The translations under genes and the position numbers were made by a program. Under the pieces are notes generated by a model. The model was not told the DNA's origin. It did no database searches and saw only the letters and a program-made list of their open reading frames with translations. This document shows positions 1 through 5,964 of a DNA stretch of 8,119 nt, piece after piece. Source of the DNA: Gemmatimonadota bacterium (lineage in GTDB: Bacteria; Gemmatimonadota; Gemmatimonadetes; Palauibacterales; Palauibacteraceae); the NCBI GenBank assembly GCA_023554435.1, contig JAMJQV010000271.1:1-8119 (forward strand), written 5' to 3'. Numbering within the stretch: the first letter of the stretch is position 1; every line of letters starts with the position of its first letter.

Positions 1-73
1 GATTGAGGATCGGTGGTCCCTGGAAGATACGCGCGGAGAAGTCGTTTGACAGGCACCCGGTCCAAGTTGGCGC

Positions 74-307
74 TCAGCCGACCTCGCTCGCACCCGCCGT
101 ATTCAGGCTGCGAGGCCGGGGCTGGCCAAAAACCGCGCGGAATATCATGGAGGGAACACATATGTCCGTCGTCGCCACCAGCAGCGCGATCGAAGTGAGC
201 GAGGCACCGAGAACGTAGCCGGCCGTCGTGTGACCGGCAGAGAAGGCCCATGCGGTAACCAGCAGCCATATCGATCCCACACCACACGCGAAACGGGACC
301 CGCGCGA
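74..307 (-). pseudogene. C-terminal fragment of a DUF4395-like membrane protein
   Basis: This frame ends at a TGA at 76-74 and encodes about 75 residues. It begins near RGSRFACGVG and holds two hydrophobic segments: one around SIWLLVTAWAFSAG and one around VLGASLTSIALLVA. These are followed by TTDICVPSMIFRAVFG, which resembles the conserved end of DUF4395 proteins, a small family of integral membrane proteins with a Cys-containing motif near the C-terminus. Full DUF4395 proteins have about twice this many helices, so only the last half seems present. There is no convincing start or Shine-Dalgarno in this frame. An upstream in-frame ATG at 415 lies inside the methyltransferase fragment and gives non-protein-like text. 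It is out of frame with the methyltransferase start at 497, so it is probably not translated, unless a frameshift or re-initiation at a weak GTG rescues it. The family call is moderate. Confidence 0.5.
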
Positions 308-497
308 ACGAATCCACTGCACCCGCCGGGGCCCGGTCCAGCAGTTCGGGATCGTATCCGAACAACTCCGCAGCCTGCCTGCCGTGGTAGAAATGGAATT
401 CCGCCGTGGGGTCATCGGCGACTTCCTCGTACATCCGGATGATCTCGTCCTTGAGGACGGCCTCCAGCGATGCCTGTGCGTCGGCAGCGTTGTGCAT
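303..497 (-). pseudogene. N-terminal fragment of an ArsM-like SAM methyltransferase
   Basis: An ATG at 497 is preceded by AGGAG about 7 bases upstream, so this is a real translation start. The first 65 codons read as the N-terminal lead-in of the arsenite-methyltransferase-like 'methyltransferase domain' family: an acidic helix (EAVLKDEIIRMYEEVADDP), then FHFYHGRQAAELFGYDP and APAGAVDSFA. In that family this lead-in is followed by a GVGNP-type turn and the glycine-rich SAM-binding motif. Neither appears here. After codon 65 (about base 303) the same frame continues open to the window edge but as Arg/Cys/His-rich text typical of an antisense or shadow frame, while a membrane-protein sequence continues in another frame. 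No SAM-binding core is present, so catalytic activity is not expected. The family call rests on remembered motif similarity. An uncharacterised small protein is the alternative. Confidence 0.6.
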
Positions 498-597
498 CGT
501 GGCTCCTGTAACGGTTGGTATCCCCGCCGTCGGCATTCCTCGCGTTCGACCGGGGCGCTTGCATCCAGGGTCGCTACAAACAGGTATGCGGAGGAAG

Positions 598-613
598 TGT
601 CCGGGACCGGACA
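598..613. promoter_or_regulatory. Perfect palindrome, candidate operator
   Basis: TGTCCGGGACCGGACA is a 7+7 inverted repeat with a 2-base centre. It sits in the gap between the terminator of the barrel protein gene and the ATG at 497, about 100 bases upstream of that ATG. On the minus strand its first half overlaps TTGTCC, which could act as a -35 box, but no good -10 was found at standard spacing. The symmetry and position suit a dimeric repressor site. The cognate regulator is not in the window, and the sequence is not one I recognise. Confidence 0.4.
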
Positions 614-626
614 ACATGAATTGAGC

Positions 627-668
627 GAGAAAGAAGACAGGCCCCGCGGGACGAACCCGCGAGGCCTG
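627..668 (-). terminator. Rho-independent terminator after the outer-membrane barrel gene
   Basis: On the minus strand, 36 bases past the stop at 704, arm CAGGCCTCGCGGG (668-656) pairs with CCCGCGGGGCCTG (650-638). All 13 positions pair, one as T-G wobble, around a 5-base loop (TTCGT). The stem is followed directly by the pyrimidine tract TCTTCTTTCTC. The geometry is that of an intrinsic terminator and would insulate the barrel gene from the gene fragment starting at 497. Confidence 0.85.
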
Positions 669-703
669 CCTGGAGATTTCCAGCGAAGCGTTTGGTGGTC
701 CGA

Positions 704-1219
704 CTACAGGTCGAAGGCGAATCCGGCGAGAGCGCCGAAGTACTTCGTGTCCTCGGAACCCATGTAGCGGCCCTCGACATAAATCCCGAGCGGGAACGAC
801 AGGCCGGCGCCGGCCTGGTATCCGAACTGGGTCTCGGACTCGGAGATCTCACCGGCCGAGTACTTGTGGATCAGGACGCCCAGTCCACCGAATACGTAGG
901 GGCGGATCTTGTCGGGCTGACCGAACGCGTAGTCCACGATCCCCATGAAGCCCCACGGCGTGGTCTTGGCATCGTCGGCCAGCGAGACCTCGTCCTTGTG
1001 GTTGTTCTGGCCGTAGAAGAACTCCGCTCCGACGCCCACGGGCCCCGCGCCGAAGAGCGCTCCAGCCGTGCCCATCCAGCCGGTGTTGGCGTAGTCGCCG
1101 AAGTCGCTCGTGGGGAATGAACCGCCAGCCCCTATGTACAGCGTAGTCTGGGCCTGCGCGGGGATGGCGAATGCCAGAAAGGCAAACGCCGCGAGGAACA
1201 TTGCTGACCGCTTCTTCAT
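704..1219 (-). CDS. Small outer-membrane beta-barrel protein
   Basis: The product has 171 residues with a clear Sec signal peptide: MKKR, a hydrophobic core to about residue 19, and an AQA cleavage site before Gln24. The mature part alternates polar and hydrophobic residues in short strands separated by Gly-rich turns (YIGAGGSFP, GTAGALFGAGPVGVGAEFFYG, PYVFGGLGVLIH, GYQAGAGLSFPLGIYVEGRY) and ends FAGFAFDL-style. This is the pattern of the 8-stranded OmpA/OmpW-like 'outer membrane protein beta-barrel domain' family; a mature size near 148 residues fits. Role: probably structural or small-molecule related in the outer membrane; substrate unknown. Two adjacent ATGs occur (1222 and 1219). The second is preferred because GGAGG lies 7 bases before it and only 4 before the first. 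It is followed by a strong intrinsic terminator and preceded by a 211-base gap with inverted repeats, so it is likely a single-gene transcript. Confidence 0.85.
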   Translation of the reverse strand: MKKRSAMFLAAFAFLAFAIPAQAQTTLYIGAGGSFPTSDFGDYANTGWMGTAGALFGAGPVGVGAEFFYGQNNHKDEVSLADDAKTTPWGFMGIVDYAFGQPDKIRPYVFGGLGVLIHKYSAGEISESETQFGYQAGAGLSFPLGIYVEGRYMGSEDTKYFGALAGFAFDL

Positions 1220-1248
1220 CATCCAACCTCCGTGAAAGGAAAAGAACT

Positions 1249-1307
1249 GCCCATCCGTACAGGATGAATTTCGGCGGATTCCGAAGAACCCGGTTATGCG
1301 GATGGGC
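1249..1307 (-). promoter_or_regulatory. Nested inverted repeats in the leader of the barrel gene
   Basis: GCCCATCCG (1249-1257) and CGGATGGGC (1299-1307) form a perfect 9-base inverted repeat. Inside the 41-base interval a second stem, TTCGG/CCGAA (1270-1274 and 1281-1285), can form. The structure ends about 30 bases upstream of the ATG at 1219, leaving the GGAGG free. In the transcript it would fold as a long stem with an inner hairpin, a possible 5' leader stabiliser or control element. It matches no riboswitch family I recognise. Confidence 0.45.
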
Positions 1308-1336
1308 GAGACGTTCCAATCCTGGCACGGTCTCGC
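1306..1336 (-). repeat. 7-base inverted repeat upstream of the barrel gene
   Basis: GCGAGAC (1306-1312) and GTCTCGC (1330-1336) are perfect complements separated by 17 bases. The left arm overlaps the end of the larger 1249-1307 inverted repeat by two bases, so the two structures could compete in RNA or mark neighbouring protein sites in DNA. No confident promoter was located in this gap, so it is unclear which of these elements are transcribed. Confidence 0.35.
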
Positions 1337-1430
1337 TTTTACGGCGGGACATGAGCCTAAGCTCGTCAAAACCTTACATCAAAGCACTTAGCTTGGCAAG
1401 GGGTCGCCCCGCGGTGGGTTCGGAGCCCCT

Positions 1431-1781
1431 CTAGTCCGTGCAGGCCGGATCGGTGAAGCGAATGGCCACGGTGTTGTACTGGACGCAGTTCGGGGTGCCG
1501 CACGTGCTGCGCTCGCCCGCGGGCCTGTCGGCCTCTGCCAGCACCGTACCGATCACTCCGTCCGCCCCCATTTCGCGGGCCTTCGTGAGCGTCGCGTCCA
1601 GGTCCTCCGATGCGATGAGGCCGACCTCCTGATATTCGCAAGTCGGGAGGTCGCTGGCGAACACCTTGACCTCGTGATCCGCCGGCAACGGGTCCAACTC
1701 GACCCGGACCTGGGTCTTCATGCTTGGACCGCAGGCGGAGGCAAGAACGATGGCCGTGAACAGCCAGATACGCTTCGACAT
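1431..1781 (-). CDS. Small cysteine-containing exported lipoprotein
   Basis: The product has 116 residues. The start ATG at 1781 follows GGAGGATCCCG, an excellent ribosome binding site. The N-terminus is a type II signal peptide: SKR, a hydrophobic stretch, and the lipobox LASAC with Cys17 as the expected lipidated residue. The mature domain has a VKVF segment, PTCEYQEVGLI, and then LTKAREMGADGVIG. This is reminiscent of the alpha/beta fold of YbjQ-like and RcsF-like proteins, where a (K/R)A..(L/M)GA(D/N).VI helix-strand motif follows a Cys-containing 'C.Y..(V/L)G.I' strand. Mature cysteines 48, 94, 99 and 114 could form two disulfides, suiting a periplasmic or outer-membrane location. Function is not known. 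It starts 191 bases from, and divergent to, the membrane protein gene at 1973. Confidence is high for lipoprotein and low for the fold. Confidence 0.8.
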   Translation of the reverse strand: MSKRIWLFTAIVLASACGPSMKTQVRVELDPLPADHEVKVFASDLPTCEYQEVGLIASEDLDATLTKAREMGADGVIGTVLAEADRPAGERSTCGTPNCVQYNTVAIRFTDPACTD

Positions 1782-1814
1782 CGGGATCCTCCGTGCCTCG
1801 TTTGGGTGATCTCC

Positions 1815-1826
1815 GGCGTATTTTAT
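1815..1826 (-). promoter_or_regulatory. Possible -10 region for the lipoprotein gene
   Basis: The minus strand reads GCATAAAATACG here, the most AT-rich patch in the divergent gap, 35-45 bases upstream of the lipoprotein ATG at 1781. TAAAAT would serve as a -10 box. The hexamer 17 bases further upstream (TCGCTT) is a poor -35, so the assignment is weak. Confidence 0.25.
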
Positions 1827-1911
1827 GCCATGCGGAACAGCGAAGCGAGCGGTTGCCGGCGAGGTTGGCGCTGGCTCGATTCGTCTTCTGGCCGCATTAT
1901 TGGAGTAGAGG

Positions 1912-1947
1912 CTGGGGCCCCAGGGGTCCCGTCCGGGACGGGCCCTG
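1912..1947. repeat. GC-rich palindromes upstream of the membrane protein gene
   Basis: A perfect 12-base palindrome CTGGGGCCCCAG (1912-1923) overlaps a second symmetric element in which CAGGG (1921-1925) pairs with CCCTG (1943-1947), with inner arms GTCCC/GGGAC. The second element can form a hairpin ending about 15 bases before the GGAGG of the gene starting at 1973. It could be an operator for the divergent pair or an RNA hairpin in the leader. No T tract follows, so it is not a simple terminator. Confidence 0.4.
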
Positions 1948-1972
1948 CCGATCGCCTCTCTGGGAGGTCATC

Positions 1973-2479
1973 GTGAAGCCGGATCGTGCCCGCGTCATGT
2001 CGGAAGGGCTGATCACGGGATTGATAGGGTACGTCGTGATCGTCCTGTTCTACGGAATCCTCAACGTCATCACTGGCCAGTCGTTCTTCTCCACGGCTGC
2101 CCATCTCGGTGCTGGCCTCGCTTCACCTTCGGGAAGAGGCAGTGCGATCGGAGCGGTGCTGGCATTCAACGGCCTGCACGTCATCGCCTTCCTCCTCGTC
2201 GGCCTGGTCGCCGCCTGGATCGTGATGCAGACGGAGCGACACCCCAGCTTCTTCGTGCTCGCTCTCTTCATCGGCATCGCGGGGCTGTTCGGAATCATGG
2301 CGGGTTTCCTGTCCTTCGCGGCGAGGAGCGGCATCGAGCTCCCTATAGGATCGGTCTTCGCAGCGAACCTGCTCGCAGGTGTGGCCATGGGTGCCTACCT
2401 GCTGAAGGCACACCCCCGACTGTGGGCGGAAGTCAGGGATCACCTGGACCCGGAGACGGAACATCCGGTTCCGCACTGA
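1973..2479 (+). CDS. Four-helix integral membrane protein of unknown function
   Basis: This is the only plus-strand gene in the window. The start chosen is GTG at 1973 because GGAGG lies 5 bases before it. The longer open frame back to 1793 has no ribosome binding site and Arg/Trp/Pro-rich text. An internal ATG at 1997 lacks a binding site. The product has 168 residues. Four hydrophobic segments are visible at about residues 14-34, 61-84, 93-115 and 124-145, with a 26-residue Gly/Ser-rich link between the first two (containing TAAHLG and SPSGRGS) and a short acidic, His-containing tail (LDPETEHPVPH). Polar residues within helices include Asn66, His69 and Asn132. I do not recognise the family. 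Its stop lies 34 bases from the convergent stop of the serine hydrolase gene. It is divergent from the lipoprotein gene, which may share regulation. Confidence 0.75.
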   Translation: MKPDRARVMSEGLITGLIGYVVIVLFYGILNVITGQSFFSTAAHLGAGLASPSGRGSAIGAVLAFNGLHVIAFLLVGLVAAWIVMQTERHPSFFVLALFIGIAGLFGIMAGFLSFAARSGIELPIGSVFAANLLAGVAMGAYLLKAHPRLWAEVRDHLDPETEHPVPH

Positions 2480-2513
2480 GGTCTGAACGCCGGCCCGCGA
2501 TTCGAGACCGCGC

Positions 2514-4028
2514 TCACTCGCTCCCGGCGGCGGCCAGCTCCTCTTCCATCTCGGCGACGAAGCGTCGGGCATTGGCATTGCCAGGATCCAGCTCGATCGA
2601 CTTTCGGTACATGGCGATAGACTCTTCCAGCCGGCCGGCCTCTCGCAACGCTTCACCGAGGCTGTCCCAGACGTTCGAGGACTCGGGGTAGTCGATGGTG
2701 TTGCGCTCGAACACGAGGATCGCCTCCTCGACCGCACCGCGCCGCAGCAGCACGTAGCCCAGACCGTTGACATCACCCTCGTCGAGCCGATCCGGATGCT
2801 CGACCCTGGCGCGCTCGAACTCAGCCATTCCCGCTTCCGGCCCATCGGTCATGAAGGCCCGCATCACACCCAGCCGTGCCTGGTGCGCTGGATCGTCGTA
2901 TCGGTCGTAGTCCAGCCACCGCAGAGCCCACTGGTCGTCGTCGAACACGAGCCCGAGCAGCGCCGGAGCAATGGCGAGGCCGTTGGCGCTGTTGGTGAAA
3001 TAGACGAGGGCGTCGCCTGTCTCCGGATACGCCACCACGAAGCAGCGAGCCGTGCCCTGGTCCCCCCAGTGCCAGAAGGAACTCCCGAGTCGCCCCTCCT
3101 CGAGCCCCCAACCGAGCCCCCAGAACAGGTGCGTCTTGGCCTCTTCGTCGTCGCCCCACCCGGCGCCTACGAGGCTCGCGCCCCGGGCGAGCATCGCCGC
3201 GTGCGTCTCCGGCTCCAGGCCCTCCCCGGTGAACATGGCTCCGACGAACCGCGCGTAGTCCGTTGCCGTCGTATGCAGGCTGCCGGCGGCATTACCGGCT
3301 TCCGGCGTTCGGCGGTTCGCAGGAAAGCCGAACTCATCGTGCGGAATCGCGGCCAGCGTGTCGAAGGACTCGACCCAGGCGTAGTGCGTTTCCGTCATGC
3401 CGAGGGGGTCGAAGACCTCGCGGGTTGCGAGTTCCTCTAGCGTGAGCCCGGTCTTCGCCTCCACGGCGCGCTGCAGGTAGACGATGCCCTCGCCCGAGTA
3501 ACCCCAGCGTTCTCCGGGATCCGCGTCGAAATTGAGTTGCGTCTCGCCCCACGCCCAATTCGGGAGTCCGGTGGTGTGGGTCAACACCAGCCGGGTCGTG
3601 AGCTCCCGCGCTCGATCGTCGTGAGCGAGGCGCTCGTACTCGAGGATGTTCCACAGCGGTTCGTCGAGGTCCCACTCTCCGCGGTCGACCATCCGGAGCA
3701 CGGCGTAGGCGAAGACCGGCTTGCTCAAAGAGGCGGCTTCGAACACGGTCCTGTCGCTGACCGGCTCCTCGGTCTCGGAGTCTGCGTAGCCGAACGCGGC
3801 CGTCGCCGTGACGTGACCCGCCTCCAGGTAGGCCAGTTGAAGACCGGGCACGTCGGCACTCTGCATGATGACCGGTACGCTGTCGAGCAGGACCATAACC
3901 GGATCCTGCGGGACCGGTTCGTCCACGGCGGCGGTTGACTCGGGGCCAGGGCTGCATGCAGCGGTGCCCCCGAGCAGAACTGAAACGAGCAGGACCCGGC
4001 CAATACGGGCCGCGACCAGGCTTCTCAT
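2514..4028 (-). CDS. Lipoprotein serine hydrolase (class C beta-lactamase/CubicO type) with C-terminal TPRs
   Basis: The product has 504 residues from the second of two adjacent ATGs (4031, 4028). GGAGG is 4 bases before the second but only 1 before the first. A signal peptide ends in GGTAAC, with Cys25 the likely lipidation site. The hydrolase domain spans about residues 45-365. It has the S-x-x-K motif SLSK (Ser100 nucleophile, Lys103), the conserved LTHTTGLPNW block (149-158), Tyr177 in YSGEG at the position of the Y-x-N motif, and HWG (320-322) in place of K-T-G. The family (Pfam beta-lactamase) includes esterases, D-aminopeptidases and carboxypeptidases; most are not resistance enzymes. 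From about 396 to 495 there are TPR-like helical pairs, e.g. VWDSLGEALREAGRLEESIAMYRKS. The substrate is unknown. It probably acts in the periplasm, anchored to a membrane. The gap to the upstream Omp85-type gene is 106 bases, with no strong terminator between, so co-transcription is possible. Confidence 0.92.
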   Translation of the reverse strand: MRSLVAARIGRVLLVSVLLGGTAACSPGPESTAAVDEPVPQDPVMVLLDSVPVIMQSADVPGLQLAYLEAGHVTATAAFGYADSETEEPVSDRTVFEAASLSKPVFAYAVLRMVDRGEWDLDEPLWNILEYERLAHDDRARELTTRLVLTHTTGLPNWAWGETQLNFDADPGERWGYSGEGIVYLQRAVEAKTGLTLEELATREVFDPLGMTETHYAWVESFDTLAAIPHDEFGFPANRRTPEAGNAAGSLHTTATDYARFVGAMFTGEGLEPETHAAMLARGASLVGAGWGDDEEAKTHLFWGLGWGLEEGRLGSSFWHWGDQGTARCFVVAYPETGDALVYFTNSANGLAIAPALLGLVFDDDQWALRWLDYDRYDDPAHQARLGVMRAFMTDGPEAGMAEFERARVEHPDRLDEGDVNGLGYVLLRRGAVEEAILVFERNTIDYPESSNVWDSLGEALREAGRLEESIAMYRKSIELDPGNANARRFVAEMEEELAAAGSE

Positions 4029-4134
4029 CATGCCTCCCTGTGATTCTGGGGAATGCAGCCACCGACACCCGGACAGCTTGGGAGCCAATGGCTATCTGGC
4101 ACAAGGTGTGGGCACCTGACCGCGGCTCCGGGCT

Positions 4135-5829
4135 CTAGCGCGGTGCCTCGGCCCTGTAGCTGATCGTCGGGATCGTCCGACGCGGGAATGCGAAGCCAGC
4201 CCCGAGCGCAACCACCCAACGGCCTCCCGTCGACTGGGGACCGACCTTGTACGCCACGTCGATTCGGTTCGTCAGGGCGACGGGCGAGACAGAGGGTGCC
4301 AGCCTGAGGCCCACCCCCACACTGCCTCCGCTTCTCGATTCCTGGTCACCATACCACGCCCCGCCGTAGTCGAAGAAAGCACCGAAACCGACCGCCAGCA
4401 GGCCCAGGAACTCGTCCACCGCGTAGTAACGGTGCTCGATCGTCGTCCACCACATCCGGTTACCCACGAAAGAGTGAGCTGGCCACCCTCGCGGAGCGTT
4501 GTCGAACCCCAGGTCGAACTCGTCCCCCGGCTTCTGATTCCACAGACGTCCTACCTGGAGCTGTATCGCGGTGGAGTGACGCGCCGCCGGTTTGTAGCCG
4601 GCTGCAACGTTGAAGATCACGCGGCCCGAGTCCTGTGCCATTCCACCCCACTGGTAGTTCCCCTGGATGGAGGTCCAGGCCCACCCGCGACCCTTGAGGC
4701 CCGTCTGGCCGGCGGACGCCTCGAGGCCCAACCCGACACCCGTCCCCTGCCAGCCGAGCCCATCGGGGGCGAGCGTAGCCGTGAACCGCAACAGCGGGCT
4801 CAGGTCGATGTCCTCGGTACCGAATCCATTGAAACCCGTGAGCTCCTGGTACCTGACCTTGCTGATCTCGGCCCACACGCCAGCCGTACCATAGATGGAG
4901 TCGTCGGCCATCTCCTGATCCTCAGGGGACAGGTAGAACGCCTGCTTGCGCACTCCGACCGTGGCTCCGAGCCGCAGGTAGTCGCCAGTTTGGTGGCTGG
5001 TGGCGAGGCCTGCGTTGATGTCGTTGATGAACGCGTCGTGACGATATGTGGTCGTGTCGAGGACCAGGCTGCCCTCCACGTTTCCGGCCCGATACCGGAG
5101 GACGTTCTGGTCCGCCCGCAGGGCGTCCCACTCGTACGTGCTCAAACTCTCCGAATTGCGGAATGGCAACCCGATCACCCAGTTGCCGTTGTTTCCGTCT
5201 GACATCCCGGCGTAGTTCGCCGCGAAGTCGATGTTCGGTCCGAGAATGCGGTCGAAGTCGGCAGAGGCGTTCAGACCGTCGCGATCCAGTTCCTTGACGT
5301 AGGCCGCGTACAACTGGTTCCCACTTCCGAGCAGGTTCAACTCGTTGAGGCCGAACTTCCCGGTCCAGTCACCCGTCGAGGCGATCGAGAAGGACAGCTT
5401 CGGCTTGAGGCTCCACCCGTCCTGTGTGCGGACCGTGACGGCGAGGCGGCCGTCTTCGAGGCGAGCGCTGTCGATCGAGATCTCTCGGAATATTTCCTTC
5501 TCCCTGAGGTGTCTCTCCGACTCAGCGACCTCCGCGGAATCGTACGGCTCGCCGACCTCGAACTGCAGGTAGTCCCGGATCACACGCTCCCTGGTCACGA
5601 CATGAATCCGGTTCAGGAACCGGAAGAAGCTGCTCCGTGCAGCCTCCTCCTCTGTGTACACGGTGGCACGAGCCACGAGGATCGTGTCGATCACCGGGGG
5701 AGAAACCTGCGCGACTGGTTCGGGTTCCTGGGCTGGAAGCCGGGACGCGCAGGCCGTCGCCACGACGAGGGTCCCCGTCAGCGCCAGGGTGCGCTGGAAA
5801 AGGAGTTTCCCGACTGGGCTTCTTCTCAT
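4135..5829 (-). CDS. Omp85/BamA-superfamily outer-membrane protein with one POTRA-like domain
   Basis: The product has 564 residues. The ATG at 5829 follows a modest GGGGA about 6 bases upstream. An N-terminal signal runs to about residue 33; a cleavage site at LPA before Gln34 is plausible, though VATAC (Cys27) also fits a lipobox. Residues about 74-137 look like a single POTRA domain: VVTRERVIRDYLQFEVGEPYD, an acidic helix with SERHLREKEIF, then REISID and a closing strand LAVTVRTQDGW. The rest is a long beta-barrel with repeated amphipathic strands and Gly/Asp/Asn turns, including GLNELNLLGSGNQL, common at the start of such barrels. The last strand ends LGAGFAF, followed by 13 further residues rather than a C-terminal aromatic. 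The family inserts or exports proteins or lipids at the outer membrane. One POTRA instead of BamA's five points to a specialised member, not BamA itself. Substrate unknown. Confidence 0.85.
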   Translation of the reverse strand: MRRSPVGKLLFQRTLALTGTLVVATACASRLPAQEPEPVAQVSPPVIDTILVARATVYTEEEAARSSFFRFLNRIHVVTRERVIRDYLQFEVGEPYDSAEVAESERHLREKEIFREISIDSARLEDGRLAVTVRTQDGWSLKPKLSFSIASTGDWTGKFGLNELNLLGSGNQLYAAYVKELDRDGLNASADFDRILGPNIDFAANYAGMSDGNNGNWVIGLPFRNSESLSTYEWDALRADQNVLRYRAGNVEGSLVLDTTTYRHDAFINDINAGLATSHQTGDYLRLGATVGVRKQAFYLSPEDQEMADDSIYGTAGVWAEISKVRYQELTGFNGFGTEDIDLSPLLRFTATLAPDGLGWQGTGVGLGLEASAGQTGLKGRGWAWTSIQGNYQWGGMAQDSGRVIFNVAAGYKPAARHSTAIQLQVGRLWNQKPGDEFDLGFDNAPRGWPAHSFVGNRMWWTTIEHRYYAVDEFLGLLAVGFGAFFDYGGAWYGDQESRSGGSVGVGLRLAPSVSPVALTNRIDVAYKVGPQSTGGRWVVALGAGFAFPRRTIPTISYRAEAPR

Positions 5830-5868
5830 GCCGATCCCCGTGTCACAGATCGGTGAGCGGACGGAGAA

Positions 5869-5898
5869 GCCGGAACCGCCCCAGGTGGCGGTCCCGGC
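5869..5898 (-). terminator. GC hairpin, weak terminator candidate after the sulfatase-DUF2092 operon
   Basis: Arms 5869-5880 and 5887-5898 pair as GCCGG-x-ACCGCC with GGCGGT-x-CCGGC around a 6-base loop, with one A/C mismatch. On the minus strand it is followed only by TTCTCC, a poor T tract. It lies past the stop at 5965 and about 40 bases before the Omp85-type start at 5829. It could end the upstream operon with help from Rho, or be a leader structure for the Omp85-type gene. Confidence 0.4.
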
Positions 5899-5964
5899 CT
5901 TGGTCCCTAATCAGCGAACGTGCACGCGTGTCCCCGTGCCGTCGTCCCGGTGATCAAGTCGGGC

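Noticed and set aside
692..1120. A 142-codon plus-strand open frame
   Set aside because: Antisense to the outer-membrane barrel gene, which has a signal peptide, ribosome binding site and terminator.
1379..1430. GC-rich AGGGG/CCCCT pairing downstream of the lipoprotein gene as a terminator
   Set aside because: Arms are short and interrupted and no T tract follows on the minus strand.
2480..2513. GGTCT/AGACC inverted repeat between the two convergent genes as a bidirectional terminator
   Set aside because: Only a 5-base stem with a bulge and a large loop, and no T or A tracts flank it.
2796..3440. A 214-codon plus-strand open frame
   Set aside because: Antisense to the serine hydrolase, with no ribosome binding site or motif.
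3334..4104. A 256-codon minus-strand open frame overlapping the serine hydrolase
   Set aside because: It is a shifted-frame shadow of the hydrolase, which carries intact SLSK, YSG and HWG motifs; the shadow is Arg/Gly/Pro-rich nonsense.
4104..4117. AGGTG/CACCT hairpin after the Omp85-type gene as a terminator
   Set aside because: The stem has only 5 base pairs and no T tract follows, so it is too weak to call.
4432..5202. A 256-codon plus-strand open frame
   Set aside because: It lies fully antisense to the Omp85-type gene, is Arg/Pro/Val-rich with no motif or ribosome binding site, and is expected by chance opposite a GC-rich coding frame.
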